From contig NC_133658.1 in the NCBI RefSeq assembly GCF_037893015.1, positions 148,027,160 to 148,091,159 on the forward strand: a stretch of DNA of 64,000 nt, read 5' to 3'. The position numbers and the translations under genes are program-made. Shown here piece by piece: positions 21,870 to 34,126 of the stretch (position 1 is its first letter; each line of letters begins with the position of its first letter). This DNA comes from Macrotis lagotis (Eukaryota > Chordata > Mammalia > Peramelemorphia > Peramelidae). Under the pieces are notes generated by a model. That model saw only the letters and a list, made by a program, of their open reading frames with translations, made no database searches and was not told where the DNA came from.

Positions 21870-21928
21870 AAAGAGAGAGACAGAGAGATCTTTCATGGTG
21901 ATAAGGCTACATGGCAAGCATTTTCCTG

Positions 21929-21946
21929 TTTTTTTTTTTTTTTTTG
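21929..21946. repeat. Poly-T tract
   Basis: About 17 consecutive T bases without a recognised retroelement attached. Confidence 0.85.
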
Positions 21947-22527
21947 CTCTTTGCTAGTACACTTTTGTGACCTTCAACTCACAACCATATAGAATCTCTA
22001 GAAGAATATGGCTATTAAAAATTTGCAATTTTTCAAGAATTATCCACCCTACTTTTCTTCTGTTCAATTCTCTATTAATCTCCATGTCTATCGGTAATGT
22101 CTGTCAAAAGTATGCATAGATGGGCCTGTTTTATTACCCATCCATTCAATATATATCAGAGTCTGGACAATAAATATATTTAATCTATTTTTGCCATTTG
22201 TATTGTTAGTCTAATATATTTTGTGTGATTATGGATACCATTTAGTGTTCTATTGTTCTTGGGCTTGTCATTCATAAATAGGATTATTTGAAGGACTCCA
22301 CTATTTGGAGGGAATTTCTCTTCTACTTGTACTCCAATGCTGAACATCCTCTATGATAAAGACAAACTTCTTTGGTGACCATGGTCTATTATGCCTTTTC
22401 CTAATTATTTAAGTATCTATGCTTTTGTCATTGTGGGTGGGCATTCATTTTACTATGAAAGATTGAGAAGTTGGCATTTAAGAAATTCTATAGATAAAAA
22501 TTTCTTTACCCTGTTTCTAGGCTGAAA

Positions 22528-22671
22528 CCTTTTTTTTATTAGGGTTTTGCAAGGCAATGGGGTCTTAGGCCACACAGGTAGGTAATTATTAAGTGTCTGA
22601 GGCCAGATTTGAACTCAGGTACTCCTGACTCCAGGGCCAGTGCTTTATCCATTGTGCCACCTAGCTGCCCC
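22528..22671 (-). mobile_element. WSINE1-like SINE
   Basis: GTTTTGCAAGGCAATGGGG to CACCTAGCTGCCCC; part of the middle is deleted. The flank TAGGCTGAAACC / TAGGCTTGAATC is a probable target duplication. Confidence 0.9.
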
Positions 22672-22879
22672 TAGGCTTGAATCTTTAAATCATTTTCTAA
22701 TTACATTGAAATAAAATTAATTTATTTGAAGGATTTCTTAGAGAAATTTTAGGGGTTTTTGCTTTTAGTTTTGGTTTTACAAAATGAAGGTTAGTAGTGA
22801 TTGCTCTAGATTCAACTCTTCTTTTCAATTAGGAAAAGACTTTTAAAATTCAGAAAATCATAAATTAACTTAGCAAGTT

Positions 22880-24490
22880 AATATTTTTAAATTTTTATTT
22901 GATTTTTCCCAATTATATGTAAAGATAGTTTTTAACATTCATTTTTGTAAGGCTTCAAGTTCCACATTTTTCTCCCTATTTCCCCTATCTCCCCCTTCCT
23001 GTGACAATGAGTAATCTGATATGTGATTCATGTTCAAATATTTTAAACATATTTCCATATTAGTCATGTTGTAAAAGAAAAATCAGAACAAAAGGGGAAA
23101 TTGTAAGAAAGAAACATAGAACAAATTTTAAAAAGTGAAAATAGTTTGTTTTGGTCTGCATTCAGAACTATGGGGCCATAGTTCTTTCTCTGGATGTGAA
23201 TGGCATTTTCCATCACAAATCTTTTAGAATTGTCTTTGATCATGGTAGTACTGAGAAGAGCTAAGTCTGACATGGTTGATTATCATATAATGTTACTGTT
23301 AATGTGTACAATGATTTCCTGGTTCTGCTGACTTCACTCAGCATCAGTTCATGTAAGTCTTTCTACGCTTTTCTGAAATATGCCTACTCATGATTTACAT
23401 TAGAATAATAGTATTCCATCGCATTCATATACCACAATTGGTTCGTCTACTCCCCAGTCTTTGCCACAGAAAAATGAATTACAGAAAGTTAGAAGTATTT
23501 TTGCACATGTATGTCCTTTTCTCTTTTTAATGATCTTTGTGATATAGACTAGCAGTGGTATTACTGTATCAAAGGGTATGCACAATTTTATAGCTCTTTG
23601 GGCAGAGTTCCAAATTGTTCTCCAGAATGTTTGGATCAGTTCACAATTCCACCAACAATGCATTGATCAGTTTTCCCATATTCCCTCCAACATTTATCAT
23701 TCTTCTTTTCTGACATGTTAGCTGATAGGTATGAGGTGGTACCTCAGAGTTGTTTTAGTTTGCAGTTTTCACTAACTGCATTACTCAATAATGATTTAAA
23801 GCATTTTTCTTATGACTATAGAAAGCTTTCATCTCTTTACCTGAATACTACTTGCTCATATCCTTTGACTATTTATCAATTGGGGAATGACTTGTGTCCT
23901 TATAAATTTGACTCAGTTCTTTGTATATTATAGAAATAAGATCTTTAGCAGAAATTCTGGCTCTAAAATTATTCCCCAATTTTCTGCATTCCTTCTAATT
24001 TTGGACTCATTGATTTTGTTTGTGCAAAACCTTGTCAATTTAATGAAATCATAATTATACATGTTGCATTTTATAATGCTCTCTATCTCTTGTTTTGTCA
24101 CAAACACCCCACCTTTCAATAGGTCTGACAGATAAATGATTCCTTGTTCTCCTACTTGGCTTATGGTATCACTCTTTAAATCTAAATCATGAACTCATTT
24201 GGATCTTATTTTGGTATATGATGTGAGATGTTGGTCTATAGTCTAGTTACTGCAACACTAGTTTCCAATTTTCCCAACAGTTTCTGTCACATAGTGATTT
24301 CTTATCCTAGAAGTTGGAGTCTTTGAATTTATCAAACAGTTGCTTACTATTGTCATTTACTACTGTTTCTTTTGTATGTAATCTATTCCACTGATCCACC
24401 ACTCTATTTCTTAGCCAGGCAGCTTTGATGACTGCCATTTTATAATATTTTTTTAAGATATGATACAGCCAGGCCATCTTCCTTTTAACA
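22880..24490 (-). mobile_element. L1 3' end (ORF2 C-terminus and 3' UTR)
   Basis: About 1.6 kb of marsupial L1 in reverse: 3' UTR at the left (CCAATTATATGTAAAGATAG, TCTGCATTCAGAACTATGGG), then GCTGACTTCACTCAGCATCA, CAATTCCACCAACAATGCAT and TGAGGTGGTACCTCAGAGTT of the ORF2 end. Many substitutions make it non-coding. Confidence 0.9.
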
Positions 24491-24494
24491 AGTT

Positions 24495-25915
24495 ATTCTT
24501 AAATATTTACTTTTGCAACCTCCCCACAGGATGAACATATACTTTAAGTAGTAAAGTTTAAAACTACTAACTACATTGATAATGCATGTAACTCTTTGAA
24601 CTTTGTAAAGCTTCAGATAACTGTGTTTATCACTTGTTGCTTATACAAACATTTTTTAATCCAGATACTCTTATTTTCAGAAATGACCTCCAGATTTTTT
24701 GTAAGTATAAATTACACGTAATTGAGTTTCACTTACACAGTAGGTGAAAATTTCAACAGAACAGGAAAAAAAGGAATGAAAAATAAGTTTTTTACACTGT
24801 AGGCACCATTGAGAAGAATTTATCCTTGGTACAGAAGAACACTGCACTTTCTCACTCTCAAGTGTCTTATATTAAAAAAGATCATGTTTGCCTATATCTT
24901 CCCACCTTCCTTTTTCTCATATTTGGCAGATAGAGTATGTGGGTTCTTTACAAGACTTTTGTGCAGATTCAAATGATACAATAAGCACAATAAATGTTCA
25001 CTAACAATATCAGAAATACTGAATGTCAGCATAATTTACCTACTAGATCCATAAATACCAAAAATATAATGAAAAAACAATGGTATCATTTTACATATGA
25101 GGGGAAAATATTATACTAGTCCACTGCAAACTACTTTTAGGAAAGAATACTTCTAACTTAGTTAATTGCATGCTACAGGAAATACATATTCAAAATAATC
25201 TTTCAGAAATCATGAATAAATAATGCCTATGACATATTAAGAAGCAAACATTTCACAAGCCAACTTAACCCCCATTCATACACATAAATGCTGGTGGGGT
25301 TTCTGCTCCTACCTGCTGCAGAGGATGTTCAACTTCTTCAAATTCCCCCTAAATGCAAGCATGATGAAGGTTTTGACAAGGTCAATCAATTTTAGCAAGT
25401 TATTGTTATAATTTCTAGAGTTACTTAAAACCAAAGTCACATCTTGTCAATGTTCAAACTATGTTCATTTGTGGAATACAATTTCTGAACCTGACTGATA
25501 TTAAAGGAAATCTCCTGTTACAACTTAGGCCTGATTGGCAATTTTAATTCCTGCTAAATCTTGGTCAATCTGTTTCTGCTAGAAAATTCTGAGTTCTCAA
25601 AGATGATGTCCAGTGTGTTCTGATTGATTGTCCAATCAAAGATGTCAGAGAGAAAGTGGCAATAAACCTTTGGAAGGAAGACTTTTCTTTATGGATTTAC
25701 TAGGAGACAACCCCATGACAATATTCTTACTACTAAATGAGTAAGTTGCTTGATCCATGAGCTGTCTTAGAGTACACAAGATTATTAGTCCTTCATTAGA
25801 GAATCTAACAATACCTCTATATCATTGCTCTGAAGTGAAGAAGGTTGACTATTTTCAGAAAGTAACTCTCTGGATGAGCATCTCAAAAAACCATAGTTGC
25901 AACTGCTTTTTGCAG
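24495..25915. other. Intergenic stretch without recognised feature
   Basis: About 1.4 kb AT-rich sequence. The minus strand of 25,900-25,400 has short open pieces in shifting frames but no recognisable protein. Confidence 0.45.
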
Positions 25916-25919
25916 CTTT

Positions 25920-26215
25920 AAGGTAAAGGCAGAATAAATTAGAAAACAGTCTCATAGGGAAGACGCTTGTATTAAGGGAGTCCAGGAAAGGTTTCTTGAA
26001 GAAGGTAAGATTTTAGGTGAGACCTGAAGGAAGTCGGGGGAGCTAAGAGGCAGACAGAGACAAGGGGAGAGAGAATTTCAAGCATTTATGAAAATGCCCA
26101 GAGTCTCTTGTGAGGAAAAGAATGGAAACTGAATTTAAACAGAGTATGTGCAGGGGAGTAAAATGTATGAAGACTGGAAAGTTACTAAGGGTTTTAGAAG
26201 CCAAACAACTCTGAC
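25920..26215 (-). repeat. L2 fragment
   Basis: GGTTTCTTGAAGAAGGTAAG, GACCTGAAGGAAGTCGGGG, AAGAAGACTGGAAAG-like phrase and GGGTTTTAGAAGCCAAAC in reverse L2 order. Confidence 0.7.
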
Positions 26216-27330
26216 AATGTATTAGTGCACCAGTTTTCCTACATCCTCTCCAATATTTATTATTTTTCCTTTTTATCATATTAGCCAATCTGATAGGTAC
26301 AAGGTGATACCTTAGAGTTGTTTTAATTTGCATTTCTCTAATCAATAATGATTTATAACATTTTTTCACATAAGTATAGATAGTTTTGATTTTTGCCTGA
26401 AAACTGCTGTTAATATCCTTTGAACATTTGTCAATTAGGAAATGATTTGTATTTTTATAAATTTGGTTCAATGATCAACAATGATAGATGTAGCTCCTCT
26501 CAGCAATTCAGTGATCAAAGACAATTCTTAGAGACCTGTTATGAAAAATCCACATCCAGAGGGGAAAAAACTAGGAAATCTGAATGCAGAACAAAGTATG
26601 CTATGTTAACTTTCTAACTTTCTTTTATGTTTTTTTCTTTCTTTCTCATGGTTCTTTTCCCACTCTTAGTTCTAATTCCTCTTTCACAACATGACTAATA
26701 TGGAATTATGTTAAACATGTACATATACAAACTATATAAGATTGTTCACTACCATTGGAAGGGGAAGGGAAGAGAGGAATGGTAGAAAATATGGAACTTA
26801 AAGCTTGCAAAAAATGTAGAAAACTATCTGTTTACAATTGAAAAGAATAAATAAAATTTTAAAAGAAGAAATTTGATTCAGTTTTCTATGCGTTTGAGAA
26901 ATGAAATCTTAATCAGAGATACTAGTTTCAAAAATTTCCTCCAGTATTCTGTTTTCCTTTTAATTTTGGATGCATTTGTTTTGTTTGTGCAAATTCATTT
27001 TAATTTTATATAAATCAAAATTATGTACTTTACATTTATTCTGTAATGGTTTCTATATTTTCTTTGGTCCTAAAATCTTCCGTTATCCAGAGATTTGACA
27101 GATAAACTATCCCATGCTCTCCTATTTTGTTTATCATATTACCCTTTATGTGTAAATCATGTACCCATTTTAACTTTATCTTGGAATACAGTGTGAGATG
27201 TTGGTTCATACCTAGTTTATGCCCTTCTACTTTCCAGTTTTTCTCTGCAGTTTTTGTGAAATAAAAGCTTGGATCTTTGGGTTTATTAGGTAGATTTATT
27301 TGGGTAGATTATTATGATCATTTGCTGTAA
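26216..27330 (-). mobile_element. L1 ORF2 fragment, inverted relative to the adjoining L1 3' end
   Basis: Reverse L1: TTTTCCTACATCCTCTCCAA, AAGGTGATACCTTAGAGTTG, then after an insertion CAAATTCATTTTAATTTTAT, GACAGATAAACTATCCCATG and GTGAGATGTTGGTTCATACC. It is interrupted by a plus-strand L1 3' end at 26471-26869. Confidence 0.85.
26471..26869 (+). mobile_element. 5'-truncated L1 3' UTR inserted in a reverse L1
   Basis: About 400 bp: GATGTAGCTCCTCTCAGCAA, CACATCCAGAGGGGAAAAAA, AAATATGGAACTTAAAGC, ending AATAAATAAAATTTTAAAAG. Target duplication AATTTGGTTCA (26460-26470) and AATTTGATTCA (26870-26880), one mismatch. Confidence 0.9.
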
Positions 27331-27334
27331 TATA

Positions 27335-28190
27335 ATTGTAAATCATTTTTAATTAGAGAAATGTACATTGAAGCAACTCTGAGGTACCATTTCACATGTA
27401 TCAGAAATGACAAATTCTAGATGGGATAAGGGAAAATAATGAATTGCTGATGGAGTAGTAAATTGGTCCAATTATCCTGGAAAGCATTTTGGAACTGTGC
27501 CCAAAGAGCTATAAAACTGTGCATCCCTTTTGACTCAACAGTATCACTGCTAGGTCTGTATTCCAAAGAAATTTTAAAAAAGGAAAAGTACCTATATGTA
27601 CAAAAATATTTTTAGCAATTCTTTTTGAGATGGTGAAGTATTAGAAACTGAGGAGATACTCACCAGTTGCAAAAGAGCTGAATAAGTTGTATTATATAGT
27701 TCTGATGGAATAGTAATATACTCTAAGAAATGTCAAGGGGGGTGGTTTCAGAAATAAACTCCAAAAGGAAGCAACATGACAAAGCCTGAAGTGAAACTAA
27801 GTGAAATGAGAACTGGAGCATCATTATGCACAATATCAGCAATGTTGTAATGATGAACAACTGTAAAAGATTTGGCTATTCTAATAAATATGATGATTAA
27901 AGATAATTCCAAAGGATTCAATGAAAAAATGCCAACAACCTCCATAGAAAGAATAGATGGATTCTAAGTGCAAATTGAAGTATAATTTCTCATTCTCTTT
28001 AAATTTTTTTTTGCTTTTTTTGCTATACAGATAATATGCAAATATGTTTTGCATGATTTCAGATATATAATTTTGCTTGTCTTTTATTTGGGTGCAGGAA
28101 AGTTGACAGAGAGAAAGAATTCATAACTTAAAAAGAATGAATGTTAAAATTAATAATTTTGAAAATAAAATAAAATAAAAATCCTTTAAA
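27335..28190 (+). mobile_element. L1 3' end
   Basis: TTAGAGAAATGTACATTGAA, AACTCTGAGGTACCATTTCA, ACTGCTAGGTCTGTATTCC, then 3' UTR with GATAATTCCAAAGGATTCA and an A-rich end at about 28,190. Confidence 0.87.
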
Positions 28191-28354
28191 AAGAACAATA
28201 GTTTCAAATTAATTTCAGAAGTGTATAATAATAAAATGAGTAAAAATTATAGAGGGGTCAATTTTGGTTCAATGTAAGGAAAAATTTACAAATAATTAAG
28301 GCAGTATAGAAGTGAAAAGAGTATCTACTTTAAGGAACTTCATGTTGCAATGGA

Positions 28355-28890
28355 AAGAGTCCTGGATTTAACTGTTGTTGCCCTTCAATTTTGGAAGATA
28401 ACTGTGCCAACCAAATTAATGGTGGCATGACTTGCACATTATTATTGTTATTATTATTGTGAGGGATATGTTGTACAAAGACATCTTTCTTGCTTGCCTT
28501 TTCCAAAACCATTTCACTCTATGGTCTGATTTGCTAGGAAACAGTAATTCTGGTGATGGTCTGAATGGTGCAGGAGCGTCTTGGCCTTTGTATGGTTTCC
28601 TCTCTCATAGCAGTCAGGCATCTTGGTGCTAACTCCAAACAAAACACTGGTATGAGATATCTGGCGATAGAATGGTGACACTATGGTATATCCAAATCTG
28701 GTTCTTGATGGACTTATCATCATTACTCATTCCTTACGTATCAGTGAGACACCACAATGTTTCAATGACACCAAGCATATGCATTCAAGTCTGACTCTTG
28801 TCAAGATAATTGTCAGCATGGCTTTTTCTCTAAGACTTTCAACCATACTCTCCTTGATAGGCAAAGATTGGTTTTCTAGAAGCTGCCCAA
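28355..28890 (+). repeat. Unassigned repeat U2, copy 1
   Basis: Aligns with 41475-42350: GGCATGACTTGCACA, GTGAGGGATATGTTGTACAA / GTGAGAGATATGCTGTGCAA, GATGGTCTG, then GAGATATCTGGCGATAGAAT / GTGACATCTGATGACTGAAT. It contains a short (ATT)n tract at 28438-28460. Confidence 0.65.
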
Positions 28891-28892
28891 CA

Positions 28893-29060
28893 GGTCATAG
28901 AATCAGAATACCTGGGTTCTAGTCCAGGCTTTGCCACTGAATACTCATGTTATATTGAATAATTTTTATAACCTTTCATGACTTCAGTTTTGTCCTCTAT
29001 AAAATTAGAGAGATGGACTACTAGACCTACAAAGTCCCTTCCAAAACTGGAATACTAGAA
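28893..29060 (+). repeat. MIR
   Basis: GTCATAGAATCAGAATACCT, GGGTTCTAGTCCAGGCTTTG, AGAGATGGACTACTAGACC, CCCTTCCAAAACTGG. Confidence 0.82.
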
Positions 29061-29064
29061 AATC

Positions 29065-30180
29065 ATCCTTCCCTTTTTTCTCATTCCCTTATTTAAGTTA
29101 TTACAGCTCAATTCAGTAAGCATTCAAAATTGGACAAAAGACTTTTATAGAATTGAAGATTTTAGAGACAGAGTCAATTTTAAAACTTCTTTTCATGTTG
29201 AAATGGTTGAGAATGGGCAGAGAACTCTAATTCTCTAATCATCTTCAGAGGAATCATGAGAAGCATGTTCAAATAGGTATTTTATTTAGATTGCTCTTTA
29301 TATCAATCTAAACAAGCAGAGACAATGATCAAATTATATACTATCTTTTTATTTGGTACCAATTATAAACTTCTTTTCTATTTCTATCTACCATGCCTAG
29401 AAGTTCCATTTTGTCATTTGTCTGGATAAGCTGCGGATTTATATCTCAACCAAATGGTATCTGTTGGTCAAAAAATAATTGGCTGGGAGGGTGCAGGATG
29501 GAGAGGACAATAGAGGACTCATTTCCTCAGTTGAAAGCACAAGCTTATCATCCTTTGATAATTAAGAATCACAACATTGGAGTTAAGCATAATTAAATTG
29601 AATGCCATTTATAAAATATTCTTATTGTACCCAGTTTACTGTGCTGAGCTTTGGAAATATAAAAAGAAAAACAGATCAGTCTAGGCCCCCTAGGACCTAT
29701 ATTTTTGGAGTCCTCATAAGATTACCTTCTCTCCTTTATCCTCTGATGACAATTTTGTTCTGTGTGGGTCAACTTTATCTGTATTCCAGAGTGGGCATAG
29801 CCACAGATACATGTGGAAGCTCTCTATCAGCTGAGTCTGAGGGCACTTGCCTCATCAATCAATGCCTGATAGATTGTGCTTCCACAGAGCTAGCTTTGGT
29901 ACCAGTTGCTTCTGTAGCTCCAGACAGTTAAGACAAACATCCTTTCAATGGCAGTTTTCACCATGTAGAACAAATAATGATGAAATACCTCTTCTAGTTC
30001 CTTATTCTCGTCTTAGCCTCTTGTATTCATTCTCACTCTATCTTGCCTTGGTGTTGCCAAATAATAATAGATTTAAATTCTGTCCTGACATTGATACCAA
30101 ATCATTTAATCTCACTTTATTTTCTCTTTACTCATATATCAAATGAAGGGGATAATGAAAATAGATCAAGGATTCTAGCA
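29065..30180. other. Intergenic stretch without recognised feature
   Basis: Short ORFs here (for example 29602-29931 and 29847-30146 on the plus strand) have no recognisable domain, so no gene is called. Confidence 0.5.
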
Positions 30181-30184
30181 TGTG

Positions 30185-30320
30185 TGAACTTGGTTTTGTA
30201 ATTTTGGAAATTGGATTTTATTGTAATTGGTATCCTTTATATACTTAAAAATGTGACACTGAGATGAGGTCCATAGGCTTCACCAGACAACCTGCCAAAG
30301 GTGTCCATGGCACATAAAAT
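30185..30320. mobile_element. hAT-like DNA transposon relic
   Basis: GATGAGGTCCATAGGCTTCA, CCAGACAACCTGCCAAAGG, TGTCCATGGCACATAAAA; same order as 48405-48620. Confidence 0.5.
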
Positions 30321-30324
30321 TTCA

Positions 30325-31375
30325 GACTGTGGGCTAGTTGGTCTTTGATAATTCTTCCAACTGTAAAGCTATGATTCTATAAACTTTTGATCCTATGACC
30401 CTCTTACTACTGCAGTCTCTAACCATTCCATAATGGATCATCTGAGCAGAGTTTCACCTGGGACATTGTATCAATGAAGATTACATGATAAAAAAACTAA
30501 TTAACATCTTGGATAGGTTATACATATGAAATTCAGCCTACTTTGTAGACAGAATGTCTGATGGGGACAAAACACAATCTTCTGCTCTCATTATTCATCA
30601 GTTTAGGTTAAATAGCTTTCTTATGTTCTTTGAGGGCAGACAATGCATAACTTCTTTTTAATTTTTCTCTACCCTTCACCTAGCAAAAAAGTCATACAAA
30701 TGACAGATTTTTCTTCTTATCTTCATATCTCTCAACTTCAACCATATCCTTCCTCAGCACCTAACTTTTGCCTGATTTCTTCACTGTGCCTTATGCAATC
30801 CCTGATTTGTTGCTGACAAACTCCCATTCATTCAAGATCATTTTTCTTCCTACACTCAACACCCCCAGTAGAAATTTGGTTGACTTTTCCCCAAGAGATA
30901 TATATTTCCCCACCTTCTGTTCTGTTCGCTACTCCTTTAATGTGTTCTGGCCCCTAGAGCCCAACAGATCAGCCAGATTATTCCTGGATCTTGACACTTG
31001 CCCTGCCACTCACTCAGTAATCTCCCTTCTTTGAAGCTAGTACTGTCTGATTATGGTACTCAGTTAAAAAACAAACAAACAAAAAAAAAACCTTCTTGTT
31101 GCCATCTATTGGATACTCACTCTTTAACCTTTAACCTTTCTCAGTACATTAGAATCTGATGTACAATCTTTCTTCCACCTGTGATCATCTTCATTGATGA
31201 TTACATTATTCCCAATGATTTCCTTCAGACCAACCTACCTTGTACTTAACTAAAATTAACTATTTTGTATCTATTTGTGCTTAACCATTTTAGATTTAAT
31301 GTCTTCTGTGTTCTGGCTATCAATCCACAAGCTATTCCCCAAACCTTATCAATACTCTCTTCCATCCATGTATTT
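30325..31375. other. Pyrimidine-rich intergenic stretch
   Basis: C/T-rich, with an A-run and (CAAA)n at 31066-31091. The 30768-31034 ORF shows no family features. Parts may be old L2 but I cannot support it. Confidence 0.45.
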
Positions 31376-31379
31376 GCAT

Positions 31380-31640
31380 AGATTATATTCCACACTAAGA
31401 ATGTGCTCCCTCCAAATTTTCTCTTCCTTGAAGATTCAGTGTTAAGTCTTCAGTAAATAGTCTTGCATGATCCCTGCATCCTTCCTCCCCAATTGTTAGT
31501 CCTCAATCTCTATTCAAAATACCTTGCATTTACTTCCTCATGTATATATTTCTCTTCCTCAAGGAAGATGTAAACTTTTTGAGGAAAGGAAGTATTTCAT
31601 TTTTGTCTCTTTCTACAGACTCAATTGTTCTTCATAGTTT
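31380..31640 (+). repeat. L2 3' end, part 1
   Basis: AATTTTCTCTTCCTTGAAGA, CTTGCATGATCCCTGCATCC, AATACCTTGCATTTACTTCC, GAGGAAAGGAAGTATTTCA in L2 order. Confidence 0.78.
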
Positions 31641-31859
31641 AAGAGAAAAGAAATTGCACAAATAAACTCTTCAGCTTGATGATTAATCATTCTAGTGGAA
31701 TCCGTTTTGCCTTATCAAACACAAAAGCTCTTCAAATAAAAAAATTCAAAATTACCATATTCCCAAGACTTCACCTAACCAAGAAGATGGAATTAAGATT
31801 GAGAAGTAAAAAGGGGTTTAAAAAAATTTAAAGGGGGGAAACCTGATTTGGAATAAGTT

Positions 31860-31975
31860 TTCTTTCTTTTTTCTTTTTTTGTGCATGTGTGTGTGTGTCT
31901 ATGGATACAGATTAGCTAGATAAATGATAGGTAGCTATAGCTGACAGATGATAGAGATAGAGGGATATAGTTATA
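31860..31975. repeat. T-rich, (GT)n and GATA-like simple sequence
   Basis: A T-run, a short GTGTGTGT at about 31,888 and GATAGAGATAGAGG-type repeats; they lie within the gap between the two L2 parts. Confidence 0.75.
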
Positions 31976-32079
31976 CATATCTCAGAAGTTTTTGTAATTA
32001 GTATTAAATAAAAAGGAGAGAAATAATATTAAGATATATAATAATAAAAATCTTGAACTATGAAAAATTGATAATTAGT

Positions 32080-32150
32080 TGGTGCAGCACAATGCCTTGC
32101 ACAAAGTAACCCCTTAATATGTGCTCATGTTGAACTGAATTGAATGTGAG
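32080..32150 (+). repeat. L2 3' end, part 2
   Basis: AGCACAATGCCTTGCACAAA, GTAACCCCTTAATATGTGCT, TGAACTGAATTGAAT: the terminal L2 bases missing from 31380-31640, so about 440 bp separates the parts. Confidence 0.75.
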
Positions 32151-32404
32151 TTAAGACATATCATTGGCTAGCTATCTGTGATCTACTTTGAGTTTTCCAA
32201 TCTATTTCCCAGGTATGGCTTCAATTTATGAAGATCTAAATAATTTCACTCTTGCTTATTTTACCAACCAATTCCATTCCTATGTACTTTGTATGACTCT
32301 CAAAATAGATTTCCTGGAATCAGAGTTTAGGAAACTAGAGACAGGGCATGTTCCTTTGAAATCTCACAACTCCCTCTGCCCATGCAGAATGTCACTCTCC
32401 TAAT

Positions 32405-32540
32405 GTCTTAGGAAGGTAATTGAGGCACTGAGAGATTGATTGAATTGCCCAGGATAATCTATTCAATAAGTGTCAGAGTTGGGACTAGAATCCAAGTTCT
32501 TCTGACTCTGAAACCACTTCTCTAAGCCATGCCACCTCTT
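32405..32540 (-). repeat. MIR/core-SINE
   Basis: GAGGCACTGAGAGATTGATT, AATAAGTGTCAGAGTTGGGA, TTCTTCTGACTCTGAAACC. Confidence 0.78.
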
Positions 32541-32544
32541 ACAT

Positions 32545-34010
32545 ACAATGCTTAAACTTAAATTTAACAACAGGAATAACTGACATCCATTCTTAAACAA
32601 AATTTTTTATAGTTTCACCTTCATAGAGACAGATACTAACAGTACACTAAGTAATAGTATTATTAGAGAAGCAGACATCATTGCAATTAGAAGTGGTAGA
32701 GGGTTTTGTCATCCCTAAAGTGGAGTAAAATAAAACTTGGCTTCCTTGATTTGTGACCTTTCAGCAGTGAGTGAGGGCAGCAGCATCTAGAACATATAAA
32801 AGCTACTGCCTATGGTCAGTAGATTAATTGGGTTGGTTAACTGGATACCTATATATGGTTTTAATTGTTCATATATCACAAGAGACAGCCCTAAGCAAAG
32901 GTCTAGGCTAGTGAATGACTGTTTTGGTTCCTCGGAGTATACAATTGTATTTTCATGCTATTTTGTGGCATGCTAACTATCAGGAAAGAACATAGAAGAG
33001 ACATGCAAAGTGTTAGCCCCTCTTATGAATCTTAAGCTACCTTTTCTCTCTTGTAGTTAGTATTCTCACTCCAAGCTATTCTCATATGTACAGGTCTAAG
33101 TTAGTAGAGAAGATAATCACCATGAAGTTATACTCAAATCTTTTGGGATATTAGATGTAATATAATTTGGGAAGAGGTATATTCTCCATAGCCTCTACTT
33201 CAGATATTGAACCCCTACCAATGTGATTCCATTAATAGACACTAGCCATTCACAATGATGATACTTCAAAGCTAAAATTTAACCATTTACTTTAAAATAA
33301 TTCAAAATAAATAATTATAAGCATCACAAGTTTCATGTGTTAAATAAAATATCAGAATAATAATATACCACAATTTACATACAGAACTGCATGCACTATG
33401 TGACTAAGAAGGTACACATAGAAATCTGAAAAAGAAACACATGAGGGAAGAAAACCAGTGTGCTCAAGATAACTCACAACTGTAGACCTCAGACTTTTAT
33501 TTCCATAATCCATTCAGGGATATCTGTACCACATGAAAATTTCTTTCCTAACTGTTCCTCTTTTGATATTTGCCACTCTCTAATAGGGAAAATTCTTTCT
33601 TCTTCTTCTATATTTAAACCAATGAAGAATTGACAATCATTTTAATTCATAATCATCCTTAAAGGGAACATTAGAAAAGTGTATAGAAGTTCTTTTTGAA
33701 GTGGAGGACTTCAAAGTTCTTCCAGATAGCTTTCTTTGGGTGATGCAGACAAGACCAGCTAGCTTTTATTTCACCAGCATGCTAAATCATCTAATTAGCT
33801 TGTAGCAAATATAACTCATAGCAAAGTAGCTCATGTTGCTTTTTTGGCCAAGACAGACAGGTCTAGCCAGCTCTTCAATTCATAAGGGTTCTGTATTTTC
33901 CAGTTAGTTCTCAACATCTCTCCTTATACATCAAAGAAAGTTGTCTTTCTCCCCCCTTTTTTTTTCAAACCAGTGATGAAAAAGGAGAGAAACAGGCACT
34001 TCGGAGAGTA
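32545..34010. other. Intergenic stretch without recognised feature
   Basis: AT-rich; no supportable gene, RNA or named repeat. Confidence 0.5.
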
Positions 34011-34027
34011 CCTCAAGATGGAACTAA

Positions 34028-34126
34028 CGAGAGCACTGGCCCTGGAATCAGAAGTACCTGAGTTCAAATGCGGCCTCAGACACTTAATAATTACCTAGCT
34101 GTGTGGGAAAAAAAAAACCTAAAAAA
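34028..34126 (+). mobile_element. WSINE1-like SINE, 5'-truncated with target duplication
   Basis: Begins inside the head (GAGAGCACTGGCCCTGG) and ends in an A-rich tail; the GCCTTGGGCAAG part is also missing. Target duplication AAGATGGAACTAA (34015-34027) / AAGATAGAACTAA (34127-34139). Confidence 0.9.

Noticed and set aside
21929-21946. Poly-T tract as the tail of an antisense retroelement
   Set aside because: No recognisable element is attached on its right and no target duplication is visible.
25400-25900. Possible processed pseudogene on the minus strand
   Set aside because: Short open pieces occur in more than one frame, but there is no recognisable protein, A-tail or flanking duplication.
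26043-26471. 142-residue minus-strand ORF
   Set aside because: Runs across an L2 fragment and a reverse L1 ORF2 fragment; chance opening in repeats.
29602-31034. Cluster of plus-strand ORFs of 88-109 residues
   Set aside because: No domain, no splice-site pattern joining them, and composition typical of pyrimidine-rich non-coding DNA.
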